64,000 nt of DNA from Hsuehochloa calcarea (GCA_036346395.1 CM070594.1:27375385-27439384); one strand, 5' to 3'. Positions 11,494 through 22,556 are shown, counted from the stretch's first letter. Made by a program: numbers and translations. The notes: a model not told the origin generated them from the letters alone.

Positions 11494-12189
11494 TGTAACA
11501 CCCTGATCCAAAATCGGCTCAATGCCCAGCCCACCGTGGGGCGGACCCGCCCACACATAGCACCCCACTTACACTTTCGTCCTCGCTTCGTGTAAAAGGG
11601 TTAACCCGGAGGTGCTACGTTTGATCCAACAGGCATTATATACTACAACAACTCACTTGAGACAAGCAATGTGGGACTAATCCCACCACACAACTCCTCA
11701 TGGACCACATGGGCCACGCTTCTGAGCGGTAGGGGTATTACATTCACCCCCTTAAGGTGGCGCCCTCGGCGACATACCGCATCTGCTGCAAATGCAGAAC
11801 CACCCCTCGGTACACGTCCGTGCGTCCAGTGCCGGCACATATGCCATGCCATGTGTCCACTCCGGGCCCACATGTGCCATGCATCATATGCCCGCGCCCC
11901 TGTCCCGCACGCGCCGTCTGTGAGGTTGATGCTCGATACCATCCGTAACACCCCGACCCAAAATCGGCTCAATGCCCACCATTTCAGTGGGCGGACCCGC
12001 CCACACATAGCACCCCACTTACACTTTCGTCCTCGCCCGTGTAAAAGGGTTAACCCGAGGTGCTACGTTTGGATCAACAGCATTATATACTACTACAACT
12101 CACTTGAGACAAGCAATGTGGGACTAATCCCACCACACAACTCCTCATGGACCACATGGGCCACGCTACGAGCAGGCCGGGGTATTACA
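11494..12189 (-). mobile_element. TRIM (miniature LTR retrotransposon), complete
   Basis: Two direct repeats (11494-11742 and 11944-12189, about 247 bp) flank 201 bp of internal sequence, and the whole is bordered by a perfect 5-bp duplication GAAGT (11489-11493 and 12190-12194). On the minus strand the LTR starts TGTAATACCCC and ends near GGGTGTTACA. A tRNA-Met-type PBS, TGGTATCGAGC (11941-11931), follows the right LTR, and a polypurine tract CTTAAGGGGG (11756-11747) precedes the left one. It has no coding capacity, as expected for a TRIM. It sits inside exon 2 of the antisense gene; removing it with one target copy restores an open frame. Confidence 0.92.
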
Positions 12190-12299
12190 GAAGTCTCCGC
12201 CATCCAGAGCGGTGGTTCCTCAAATCATTGCGGCTTTACCCGCAAATGAAAGGATAGAGCGCCTAAAGGTAATCAAAAGTTGATTTTTTTCTTTAGGAC

Positions 12300-12416
12300 T
12301 TTATAGTCGTAGAAGAACTTACGACTAGTGGTGATCGTAGAATATCTTAGGATCAAGAAAATATCGTAGAAAAACTTACGACTTGACACTGGTCGTAGAA
12401 AAACTTACGACTGGTT
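12300..12416. repeat. Hairpin motif cluster in intron 2 of the antisense gene
   Basis: Three or four GTCGTA...TACGAC units (for example 12306-12324 and the pair at 12363-12411) of the same type as in the LTR. They lie wholly within the intron between 12268 and 12449. Confidence 0.75.
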
Positions 12417-13943
12417 AGTAATTCTTCTTTTTCTGTTTTGCTTTACAGAAAGTAGGCATGGAAAATCGTCCAGACGACGAGGAAGTTGCGCTGATAACCA
12501 TTGGTGCGGCGTTGTCGAAAAACAAAGGCTCGGCTCCTCCGTCCAAGAGACGTCGACTTGCAAGATCCGCTGACAAGGGAGGAGCAAGTTCGAGCTCTGG
12601 TTTTTCGACCAGATCTTCTGCAAAGCCTGCGGCGAACATAGCTATAATTGAAGCCGAGGCTAAAGCCATCGAAGCCGAGGGGGTTGAAGCAGTTGAACCT
12701 CTTAAGCACAAACCCCGCAGGGCTAAGGTACCTTTCTTCTATGACAAGAGATCTTTCGCAGTTTCTGCCACTCCTAGTTTTGTTAAGCAACTGGAAAAGG
12801 AAATCTAGAAAGATTTTATGTTTTTTGTAAAGGACGATCTTGCTCCAAAGATCTTTACTGCGATTGAGGTAGTCTTGCTCTTGGAATGGTCGAGGCGGTC
12901 TCGGCTATCCGTAAAATCGAGAGACGAGAGATGTGGTTCTGTTCAAATTCTCGACCGGCGTGGTCGTGGCCGAGCTCATATTTGAACCTCGACGGGCGTG
13001 GTCGTAGAGAAGAAGAAGTCCTCCGTTGGGAGGATTGCTCCTAAGTTCTGGTTAAGACCGAGTGCAGTATGTGAAATGTACTAAAGTGTAAGAACAACAT
13101 TTACCTTTTCCTTTTCACAACATGATTTGCTTTTCTTTATTTTAGTCCGACTCCTTGACCCGGGAATGCTTAGTTGAGAAGCCCATTGCCACTTCTTGAT
13201 TCTTTGAAGAGGTAACAATAGAGGTGGTCGAAGGATCATCCTTGGCCCGTGGTGATGAAGTCGTGGCTCCCAGAGTGGTTCCTACAACTCCTGAGGTTGT
13301 AGCTACGATCGATGAAGTAGCGGCTGCAACCGTTGAAGTGGCAGCTACGATTACCGAGGTCGTAGAGACAACGAGGCGGTGAGAAGCCTCGGTCAAAGCG
13401 ATGACGAGCACAGACACCGCTACTGGGAAGGAAATTGTGGCGGCGTTCCTCCGAGTATCCAAAGAGAAGTTGCGACTCTGAGAATCGGAGGAAGAAGAAT
13501 ACTTCAACCATCAGGTGACTTCTTTGGACACTGCTACCGTCGTGGGTCTTACGCTTCAGATCTCGCGACCGAGTCCCCCATCCCAAAGATATTCCCAATA
13601 GATGAAACATTTTTGACAATGAGCGTCTTGAGAAGGTTTGGTGGGATCAAGTTGCGAAGGTGGACAAGCTGAAGACCCCGGAGATGGTTTATTCGGCCTT
13701 TGCTAGGTCGACCATGAATGTAAGTATTTTTAGGATACTTATATATGTGGCTTTCCCCTTCGTTCTCACTGTCTTCCTTTTGCACAAAGCTTTAGAGCAA
13801 ATTACCGTTGTTGGTGAGTATCATCGACAACTTATAGAGCTCTGAAAGGAAAAAGAGGAACTCTGCATACAGGCGGAGAGATGGTAAGTCACTATTATTC
13901 ATAGTCGTTTTCGACTTGACTACTTATATATTGCTTACGAGAT

Positions 13944-14055
13944 TTGTCATGGAAAAACTCATGACAAGGTATTGGTCGTAAAAAGCTTACGACCAGAGGC
14001 TTTGTCGTAGAAAGACTTACGACCAGGTCGATGGTTGTAGAAGAACTTACAACCG
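13944..14055. repeat. Hairpin motif cluster in intron 5, with covarying arms
   Basis: Four consecutive units: GTCATG...CATGAC (13946-13965), GTCGTA...TACGAC twice, and GTTGTA...TACAAC (14034-14053). Loop sequence (about GAAAGACT) and spacing are retained while the arm sequences change in a paired way. The cluster lies within the intron between 13883 and 14093. Confidence 0.75.
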
Positions 14056-15199
14056 ATTGACTGATGTTCATATCCACTTTTATCCTTTGTAGGTTAAAAA
14101 GTGACACAAAGACCTTAGCTGACTCACTCGATTATGAAAAAGAGGAGTCGAAAAAGCTAAGGGAGGAAGTAGTAGACCTCTCGAAGAAACTTCGAGAAGT
14201 CATCTCTGCAACTAGAAGATTGCAGGAAAAAATAAACAGTAAGTGCCGAACTTAAGACTGCTTTTGACTTTGACCTTTACTCGACTCTCATTTCTCTTCC
14301 AGAAAAAGAAGATGAAATGAAGAAGCTCCGGACTGAAGTTGGAGAAAAAGCTTTGGTCATTCAGGAGTTTTCTCGTATTACCAAGAATAAGGATCAGGAA
14401 CTCGAGGGACTGAAAACTCGAGTAACAGGTAAGCAATTCTTTACCTGTTGTTCTTTTCGAGTATTTTTCTTTTCTAATGCTAATTTCTTTTTCAGAAATT
14501 GCTGTCGAACTGAGGAGCCTCGAGGCTGAAATTAATGAAATAACTATGATTTGTAACGAGGCCGTCCGCATTGCCAAGCAGAATGCAGAGGATGTTAGAA
14601 CATAGGAGTAAAAGCACGCTGAAACCAATGCTGCCCATAAAGAAGAAGTCAAGAAGTTGGATTCTCGACTAGTAGGTAAGAAATGCTTTACCTATAATTA
14701 TATTTGTGTTCTCTTCCTCTAGAAGTTTATTTTTGTTTGACCTGTTTTATTCTTTTCAGAACAAGTGGTCGAGAACAAAAGACTTCGCGAGGCTTCGACT
14801 CGTTCCCAACAGGAGATGGAATCAATGAAGACTAATCTTCAAAGCAACATCACACTCCTGAACAATGTACTTGGTGAGCTACATACTGAGGGAAAAACTC
14901 CTCGAGAAGATACGATAGCTGCTCACATAAGTACCATCGGGGAACAAGTCGGAACTTTGCAAGAAATGGTGACCACTCTGAAGGCCAACCAAGCTGAATC
15001 CATAAGGGAGGCAGTCGAAGCTGCAGTAAGTTATGCTTTGGCGAAACATAAAGCTCACGATCCCCGCCTTAATGTGCAACCAATCGAAGCCGACTTCGAT
15101 TGCCCTGAATCAGAGGCGAGTCGTTTGATTGAAGAAATGCAATCAGTTGGCAAAAAGGTGGCGAAAGAAATGCAACTTGGCTCTCCCTCTTCAGAGTAA

Positions 15200-16064
15200 C
15201 CTGTAATAACTTTGTAAGACAGACAAGTTTCTGTTAATGAAATATATATGATCCATCTTGTTTCCTGCAAATCATCTTGTCGAGTAGTTAGCAACTCAAA
15301 AGATAATTAACGAATGAAAGACTAAGAACTGAAGTTAAATTAATAACTTTATCCTAGCCCCCGACTATTTGCTTGGCTTGTTTAGACAATCCAAGTAAAT
15401 AGTGTGTGAAATAGAAAGAGAGGTTTGTTTAACCTATAGTTTTTGTTATGGTTGTCAAGCACTGATCGAAAGAGTAGAAACAACTCGACACTAGGAAGTT
15501 CCTTCTAGTGGGCAGGACCACGTGCAGAGAGGAAAGGCTTCGACTAGGTGATGTTACCATCTCCGACTAGGTTAATCAAACCAAGAACAACAACTTGAGT
15601 TAAGCAAACGTCTAGAGGACTTTAATAATTCATTCACCCTTTTCTGATGGACTCGATAAGTCTTTTCTAGTAGCAAAAGTGGGAGACGGAGCAACGCTAG
15701 GAAGTTCCTTCTAGTGGGCAGGACCACGTGCAGAAAGGGAAGACTTTGACTAGGTGTGTCTCTTCCTTCGACCAGTTAAAACGAAACGAGTACACCAAAG
15801 GTGGTCGAATAAATATAAAAAAGTGCACTCTACTTAGAATATTTTTTGAAATGAGTTGACTTTGAGAATATTTCGACTAGATAGAACCCGAGCTCTCTGT
15901 TTTGGCAACAAAAGTGAGTAACAGGTCGATGCTAGGAAGTTCCTTCTAGTGGGCAGGACCACGTGCAGAGAGGAAAGACTTCGACTAGATGATGTTACTT
16001 GCCTTTCGACCAGTGTAAAGAAAACTGGGTGTTTTTGAATCATAGTCGAAAGATTAAAAAAGCA
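15200..16064. repeat. Convergent intergenic spacer of Tat element with three repeats
   Basis: Lies between the end of the antisense gene and the end of pol. A conserved block beginning GGAAGTTCCTTCTAGTGGGC occurs three times (about 15498, 15701 and 15938; spacing 203 and 237 bp), each followed by TTCGACTAG or TTTGACTAG. An AATGAAATATA-type sequence near 15236-15250 could serve polyadenylation of the antisense transcript. No ORF is supported. Confidence 0.7.
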
Positions 16065-17434
16065 CTACTCAAAAATAAGACAAAAGAGGTAGAAGGAACC
16101 TGGACCTTTATTGCCTGAGAGGTTGGTCACACATAGAATTTGCGTAACTGGTCGATGTTCCAAGAATTTGAGAGAACTTGTCCGTCTTCCATTGCTAGTC
16201 GTACCGACCCTGGTCGAGTGACTTCGACCACTGTGTAAGGACCTTCCCACTTGGGAGAAAGTTTATTCCGATTAGACTTGGATTGGCAGAGCCTCAACAC
16301 CAAGTCACCTACAGCAAGGCTGCGAGGCCGGACCTTACGATCGTAGTATCTGCGTAGGGCTTGTTGGTAGACTATTTGAGCGGATTAAGGCCATGTTTCT
16401 CATTTCTTGAGTAGGTTAATGTCATCCGCTCGAAGTTGTTCCCGGTTGGAGTTGTTGAAGGTTTCAACTCGTGTCGACCGCAATTTTAGCTCTGGAGGAA
16501 GCATGGCTTCGACTCAAACACTAGAAAAATGGTGTTTCTCCTGCCGCCGACTAGTGGTCGTCTGAACCGCCCATAATACTGAAGGTAATTCTTGTACCCA
16601 AGCCCCAGCGCTTAACGAATGGGTCGAAGACTCGGGTTTTAATTCCTCGCATTATTTGGCCGCTTGCACGTTCGATTGCCCGTTGCTTTGGGGATGTGCA
16701 ATGAAGCATAACATAACTTGGTACCCATCTCGTCAAAAATTCTGAAATTTTGCACTTGCAAATTGCTTACCATTGTGCGTAATTATCCGACTTAACTCCA
16801 AATCGGCTAATTACGCATCTCATCATGAACCTTTTGTCGCCTGTTGTTATCCTGAAGGATGTTGAAGCTTCGATCCATTTTGTGAACGTTTCAATAGCCA
16901 CAAAAGGAATTGAAACCTCCCGGAGCTTTGGGAAACAAATTCCTAGGATATCGAGACCCAGTGCGCAAAAGGCCAAGAAAGAGGTATTGTTTGTAATGCT
17001 TGAGCTGGTTGATGTATCTGTTTACCATGAAACTGGCATTGGACACACTTTTTAACCACCTCTTTAGCATCATACAGAGCTGTTGGCCAGTAGAAACCTT
17101 GTCGAAAGGCCTTACCGACCAGCGTTCTGTAGGAAGCATGCGTCCCACAGATGCCATTGTGTATATCATGAAGGAGTGTTATTCCTTCGTTTTGCGGAAT
17201 GCATCGCATGAGTATCCCTTGGGTTCCTCGTTTGTAGAGGACTCCTTCGACCAAAGTATACATTTTGGCTTTTCGGGATAAACGATCTGCCTCAAGATCA
17301 TCCTCGGGTACGGAACCCTTGTGAAGATACTCGTAGATGGGAGTCATCCAGGTATCCTCGTAATCTAGTGAGGCCATCTCAATAGGTGGTGTCTCTGGTT
17401 CTTCAACCAGAGACGGCTTTTGGAGTTGCTCCAA
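16065..17434 (-). pseudogene. Tat integrase
   Basis: Begins upstream of an HHCC zinc-binding region at about 17250-17010: LLHDIHNGICGTHASYRTLVGKAF and FYWPTALYDAKEVVKKCVQCQ. The start of the catalytic core follows (FVAIETFTKWIEA at about 16910-16870; VISRFGV). Further core and C-terminal sequence, in shifted frames, reaches about 16065. The protein inserts cDNA into chromosomal DNA. The core is interrupted by at least two frame changes and by stops between 16736 and 16990, so it is unlikely to be active. It follows RNase H in normal gypsy order. Confidence 0.83.
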
Positions 17435-18130
17435 GAAAACTCCTTTGGTACCGCAGATCGGGAAGAAGCCATCCGAGCAAGTTGGTGCATGAGAAATTAT
17501 CCTTTCGAGGGATGAATTGTACCTCGAAACCTAAAAAATGCTTTTCTAGCTTACGTACTTCCGATAAGTACCGAGATATTGTCGAGTTAGAGCATTGGTA
17601 CTGTTTCCCAACTTGATTCACGACTAGTTGAGAGTCTCCTCTCACGAGTAGTCGACGAATCGAGAGTGCTTTCGCAGCTCGTATGCCAGCTAGCAAACCT
17701 TCGTACTCTGCCACGTTGTTAGTGGCCTGAAAGTTTAATTGTATGGCATACTTTAAGGTTTCTCCGGTAGGAGATACCAGGACCACCCCAGCCCCCGAGC
17801 CACTTAAAGTAAGTGACCCATCAAAGTACATCATCCACTGGTCGTGGAATCGTCGGGGATCCCGAATGAGTTCAGATTTGTCCATTCGGCGACAAAGTCT
17901 GCCTAGATCTGGGATTTTATGGCCGTTCGGGACACGAAATAGAGGTCGAACTCCCCAAGTTCGACTGACCATTTTGCCATGCGTCCCGCTGTTTCCTTAT
18001 TATGGAGGATCGCTCCTAAAGGAAACTCAAACGACACAGCTATTTTGTGCTCCTGAAAATAATGCCGCAGTTTCCTCGAAGACATGAGGAGGGCATATAG
18101 AAGTTTCTGGACCTGAGGGTAACGCTCCTT
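17435..18130 (-). pseudogene. Tat RNase H region with second archaeal-type RNase H
   Basis: 18085-17903 carries the end of the ordinary gypsy RNase H (LRHYFQEHKI, HNKETAGRMAKWSVELGEFDL). 17880-17435 carries a second RNase H (WMMYFDGSLTLSGSGAGVVL, NNVAEYEGLLAGIRAA, VRGDSQLVVNQV, and FIPRKDNF before a degraded end). The catalytic acidic residues in YFDGS, AEYEGL and RGDSQ are visible. A duplicated RNase H of this kind is a known hallmark of the Tat lineage. The two parts are separated by a small frame disruption near 17910. Confidence 0.82.
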
Positions 18131-19180
18131 AGGCCCGTGTAAAACTTATTGATGTAATAGTAAATCGTCGTTATGCGTTTTCACGTTCTCTACGACCAAG
18201 ATCGCGCTTGTCTTTACTGTGGCGTGGCGCCTAGGTAAATTAAGAGCGTCTCTTACGGTTTTGGAGAAACCGCAGAGCACTCAAAAGGTACCTCTTGACA
18301 TCCTCGAAGCGCGTTTGCCTCGCTCGACCACTCAAAACTTTCATGTCTCTCGAGAAGTTTAAAGAAAGGTAGTCCTTTTCTCCTAGTCGTGCGATGAAAC
18401 GACTTAAAGCCGCCATGCACCTAGTGAGTTTCTCGGACTTCCTTTTTATGGTCTGAGGGCGCATTTGGAGGATGGCCTTTATTTTCAGATTTGCTTGATT
18501 CCTCGCATGATACTAGGAATCCAAGCAATTTTCCTGAAGAAATTCCAAACACATACTTCTCGGGATTAAGTTTTAAGCAGTGCTTTCTGAGGTTGTCGAA
18601 TGTTTCTTGTAGGTCAGTGATATGATTAAATTTCTTAATGTTTTTTACGACTAGATCATCAACATAGGCTTCCGATTCGGCCTAATTGAGATGAAAAGTT
18701 GATTGCATCAAGCGTTGAAAGAAGCACCGCATTCTTTAGACCAAATGGCATTTTGACATAGCAAAAGGTACCAAATGGTGTAATGAATGCGGTCTTTTCT
18801 TCATCGTTTAGACACATATTGATCTGGTGGTATCCAGAATATGCATCTAAAAAACTTAATATTTCACAACCTGCAGTAGAATCAACCAACTGATTGATAC
18901 GAGGTAAAGGAAAATCATCTTTTGGACAAGCTTTATTAAGATCAGTGAAGTCTACGCACATACGCCATTTACCGTTTGACTTCTTGACTATTACAGAGTT
19001 AGCCAACCACTCTGGGTGGTTGACTTCTCTTATAAAGCCTGCTTTAAGTAGCTTATCCAATTCTGATTTAATAGCATCTTGTCGATCAGGGGCAAATCTC
19101 CGTAATTTTTGTTTTACGGGTACTTTATCAGGCCGTAAAGCTAGCCTGTGCTCGATCACCTCCCTGGGGACTCCGGGCAT
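18131..19180 (-). pseudogene. Tat reverse transcriptase
   Basis: 19180-18720 has the gypsy RT fingers and palm: VKQKLRRFAPDRQDAI, VNHPEWLANSVIVKKSNGKWRMCVD, the FLDAYSGYHQI motif and TPFGTFCYVKMPFGLKNA. The polymerase continues in other frames; the YVDD-like region lies near 18660-18640 (plus-strand gatcatcaacataggcttc). The connection segment is at 18464-18240 (MAALSRFIARLGEK). It copies element RNA to DNA. Frameshifts near 18710 and 18500 break the polyprotein. Confidence 0.86.
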
Positions 19181-19511
19181 GTCGGATGCTTACCACGCGA
19201 AGACATCTGCGTTAGCTCGGAGGAAGGTGATGAGGATGTCTTACTATTTGGTGTCGGAAGTCTCCCCGATGCGAACAGTCTTCGAGGGCTTCTCTGCGTC
19301 CAGAGGAACCTCTTTGACTTGGTCGTTCGGCTTTGATACAGCTTTAGGCTTCGACTTGCTAGTCGGTCGACTTTCTTCTCGAGTTGGTATTTGACCAACC
19401 ATCTCGAGGATCGACGGCCGCAGATTATCGCCATCTTCTTGTCACAATGAATTGTGATCACTCCTTTGGGACCTAGCATCTTAAGACATTGATACCCATA
19501 ATGAGTAGCCA

Positions 19512-19919
19512 TTAAGAATTTTGCCAAAGCTGGTCGTCTGAGTGTGGCGTTATATGCCGTATCGAAATCGACCACATCAAAGGAGATTTTCTCGTCTCCA
19601 AATTACTTGGTGAACCAAATGTTAAAGGAAGAGAAACTTGGCCAATGGGTTTGGCCGAAGACCCCGGTACAATTCCATGAAAAGAGTATCGTACCGGTCT
19701 TACCTTTGTCCTGGGTACTTGCATCTTGTCCAGGGCATTTGTAAACAGTATGTTCAAGGAACTGCCACCATCAACCAAAACTCGATTGACCCGACAGTTG
19801 TTGATGGTGGGTTCGACCACAATCGGATATCGACTGATCGATTCGAAGTGATCGGCAACACCCTTCTCAAAAGAAATGGTAACTTCCACCACTTCGTAAA
19901 TTATTGACAAGAGGAGCAT
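19512..19919 (-). pseudogene. Tat aspartic protease region
   Basis: Contains VLVDGGSSLNILF, the active-site motif form typical of Tat elements (D-G-G in place of D-S/T-G), followed by YSFHGIVPGSSAKPIGQVSLPLTFG. The protease matures Gag-Pol. It sits between gag (20036 and upward) and RT. The link to RT at 19575-19156 is in a different frame with a decayed linker. Confidence 0.8.
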
Positions 19920-20035
19920 ATATAGAGTTTACCTCTCGTCCGGCAGCTTTAAGTTGTCGTTTTGACTCGTATGTCGATGATCCTCCGTAGATGTGCTTAA
20001 CGGAATGTTGCGGATCTTGGAACGGCATCTCTTCA

Positions 20036-20488
20036 TCATCTGACGACTTTTGGCCACTCGTATTCCCTACCTGCTCGAGAGTGGGGAGTGGTTCTTTGCC
20101 GTTGTAGTAGTCCTCGAGCTTTCTTTGGAAAACTTCGGCAATTCGCGAGGTCGTGTCCTTCCTTTTTATGAAAAGGACACCACCTTGGTTTGTCGTTCTT
20201 TCGATCAGGGCGCTTACCTTTGCCTTGATCAGGGTACGACTTGGTGGTTCGTGGCTCTTTATCTTTCACAGCCAAGACCTCCTTGAAACCACTGGTTTGT
20301 GGTTTTTGACCCTTTATCTTATTCTTGGACTTCTTTGCTTTCTTGTCCTTTTTTCTATCAACTTCACCTAGCTCTCGAGGAGTGTTTGTTTCTCGATCAA
20401 TAGTGTTGTTCCACTCGACCGCCTCAGAAGCAGTCGCATATCGATCAGCCATCTCAAAGAGTTCAGCAACAGTGTTGTGAGGATTCAA
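20036..20488 (-). pseudogene. Tat gag C-terminal part with zinc knuckle
   Basis: Starts with MNPHNTVAELFEMADRYATA, the usual end of a gypsy capsid domain, then a Lys-rich linker (KKDKKAKKSKNKIKG) and a modified knuckle, CPFHKKEGHDLANC, at about 20190-20150. This C-x2-H-x4-H-x4-C form is common in Tat gags and would bind element RNA. It continues the frame of the upstream gag after a stop near 20495. Confidence 0.8.
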
Positions 20489-20497
20489 AGCAATATC

Positions 20498-21771
20498 CTA
20501 TGTTATCCTTCTACTACGGACTCCTTGCTTAAAAGCCCTGATAACAGATGAGTCAGAAATTTCCGGAATTGAATTACGAACCTGACTAAAGCGTTTGATG
20601 AATTGACGCAAAGTCTCGTCGTTATTCTGTTTTATCCGGTGCAAGTCGTCTTCCTTTCTAGGGCGGTTGTATGTGCCTTGGAAATTCGCCAGTAGAAGGT
20701 CGCAGAGGTGTTGCCAAGAGTAGATCGACTCGAGTGGTTGGTTTAATAACCACGATCGAGCGGATCCTTCAAGCACAGTTGGAAGGTAATTTGCCATTAC
20801 ATGCTCTCCTCCTCCTGCTGCTCGGACAGCTGTTGTATAGATTTGAAGAAATTCGATGGGATTTTGAGATCCATCAAACTTCTCCATGTTTACTGGTCGA
20901 AAATGAGGTGGCGGTGAACAATGTACGAAGGTCAGGCGAAAATACCCGGTATCCGGTAATAACTTCTTGACGTCTTCTTTGCAGGAAAGAAGGGTTAATG
21001 TCACCAGGTGATCGTATACGACGATACCCAGTAACAGGCTGACCTGTCCTGTAGTAGGTCTCAATTCTACGAGGGGAATACTCCTCGTACTCCATCCGTT
21101 GCGGATTTCCTTGTCAAAGTGGCGAACGATCACCTCTCCGAGGGGCTTCTTGATCATCAGTCAATCGAAATATATTTCTCCGAGTAGGGGATCGATGCGA
21201 CTTATGGCCGTGTCGATTTCTACGTGGTGAAATATTTGATTGATTGGTAGCGGAGGAAGTCGCATTGCTACGACTACCGAATGATGTCGACGAGGTACTT
21301 CCAGTCTTGTCATCACGGTTCGAAGCCTTTGCGTTATTTCTTCAGCGAAGAGATCATATCCTGGCGTTCGAGCAAGCTCTTGAGTGGGATTTTCGAGCAA
21401 GTCTTTGATGTCCTGGAGTTCTTGCACCTCCTTCGACTGATATTGGATGCTCCCAGGCAGGTTCTTCTGGGCTGTAATCTTCCTCCGTCGGATGGCCTCA
21501 AAATTCTCCTCATCAGATTCTTGAGGCCTTCTCAATGGAGTGCGAGAATGTCGAGGATTTCCCTCACGCTCATCAGAGTATTGGTTCTGCCCGTCCTCGA
21601 TGATGCCCTTGCCATTATTACAAGGGGGCGCAGTGCGTGATCTTCGGGGAGTGTTCTTATCTCGGCTCCATAAGGCTGACCCTGATCTGAGGGAAGGACG
21701 AAGACCTCCCGTTGATGATTCTCACTTGCGCTCGAGGCCTCCCCGCTTGAGGAGTATTCGAGAGACACCAT
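20498..21771 (-). pseudogene. Tat gag capsid domain
   Basis: 21157-20498 carries a retrotransposon gag domain: FRPVNMEKFDGSQNPIEFLQIYTTAV, YLPTVLEGSARSWLLNQPLESIYSWQHLCDLLLANFQGTY, RPRKEDDLHRIKQNNDETLRQFIKRFSQVRNSIPEI, ending AFKQGVRS. 21535-21161 and 21771-21532 carry an upstream Arg/Glu-rich region (RRPQESDEENFEAIRRRK) in shifted frames. The product would be the particle protein. At least two frame changes separate the pieces, so this copy needs help in trans. Confidence 0.84.
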
Positions 21772-22226
21772 CTGGCTACTTGGAGTAACCCCTCCGTAGG
21801 GGAACTCAGGTTATAATCGTCTCCATTCGCAAATGAGATCTGCGGAGAGACGGTCGAATTTGCTAGAAAAGCATGCTTGATCCCACTCTCTCTGGAGTTA
21901 TCCTGAGAGAGAGGATCACCAGATGTTGGTGGAGTCCTGGAATGGTGGCCCTCAGAACTTGTCTCACCAGGTCGCACCGTCTTAGGGGGACTTGGACACT
22001 CAGAGGAAAAACTCTCGTCGTGTTGTAAGTCCTCTTGGGTGCGGTTCTGGTCGGATTGACCCTTGTCCTTTGAGGGAATTGGCTCCTGTGTTGGACGTAT
22101 CGTTGTGGGGGATAAGGATCCCTCCTCAACTCCATTGATGGGATGGTTTCCTGGAGAATGATCTCCGGAGGCAACATCACCATCAGAGGATGCATCATTC
22201 GGCTCGTAGTTGAAACCGGCATCCAT
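21657..22226 (-). pseudogene. N-terminal leader of Tat gag polyprotein
   Basis: Open frame of 189 codons from ATG 22226, only about 25 bp downstream of the PBS. It is rich in Asp, Ser, Pro and Thr (for example NDASSDGDVASGDH and PPKTVRPGETSSEGHHS) and has low complexity with no recognised domain. It probably forms the disordered N-terminus of Gag. It overlaps the next gag piece in another frame near 21770, indicating a frameshift. Confidence 0.6.
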
Positions 22227-22250
22227 GTCGACGTCTGCGTAATCGGAAGA

Positions 22251-22268
22251 TCCCCACGGTCGGCGCCA
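22251..22268 (-). other. Primer-binding site of Tat element
   Basis: Minus strand TGGCGCCGACCGTGGGGA, two bases from the 5' LTR end (22271). It is of the TGGCGCC type used by many plant gypsy elements and fixes the element's direction as minus. Confidence 0.85.
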
Positions 22269-22548
22269 ACTGTCGGTGTTTTAGAACCGATCTTCCGTAA
22301 AGATTGTTTGATTCGGGGGGTCTCCTAGAGATGAGATCACGCAGAGCGATTGACACGGGATTTTTAGACAGGTTTAGGCCTTCTCCGGGGAGAATAACAA
22401 CCCTACTCCTGTGTGTGTGTGGTATTGACTGTATTCTCAATAATCAAGCTAGAAACTCAGACTATTACAAAGAACAGTCCTTGTATTTCTCCTTGATTGT
22501 CCTCGATTGGCTCTCTTTCGCCCTCCCTTTGTCCTTCTGATTGATGCC

Positions 22549-22556
22549 TTTATATA
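22549..22556 (-). promoter_or_regulatory. TATA box of Tat 5' LTR
   Basis: TATATAAA on the minus strand, about 285 bp before the LTR end; it is repeated in the other LTR. This places the hairpin array 240-540 bp upstream, in the enhancer position. Confidence 0.6.

Larger units (their letters stand above)
10638..15199 (+). pseudogene. Antisense multi-exon gene in Tat element (PF04195-like plus coiled coil)
   Basis: Start chosen at ATG 10638 (MAKKVSEWEESEMD, context GAGAAATGG). My exon model: 10638-11368, 11454-11493 joined to 12195-12268, 12449-12868, about 13146-13719, about 13796-13883, 14093-14238, 14303-14428, 14496-14675, 14760-15199, with GT-AG borders. Exon 1 resembles the 'putative gypsy type transposon' domain (PF04195): CECGLRLPAHPFL, VELVNLGPNSI, FVYLCEAYLGI. 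Exon 3 is basic and Ser/Ala-rich (PSKRRRLA, nuclear-localisation-like). Exons 6-9 are Glu/Lys-rich with heptad-like spacing and predict a long coiled coil, ending GSPSSE. It runs opposite to gag-pol, and the two converge near 15200-16065. Breaks: a frameshift near 10780, TAA TGA at 11171, TAG at 12806, stops in exons 4, 5 and 8, and a TRIM in exon 2. Biochemical function unknown. Confidence 0.75.
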
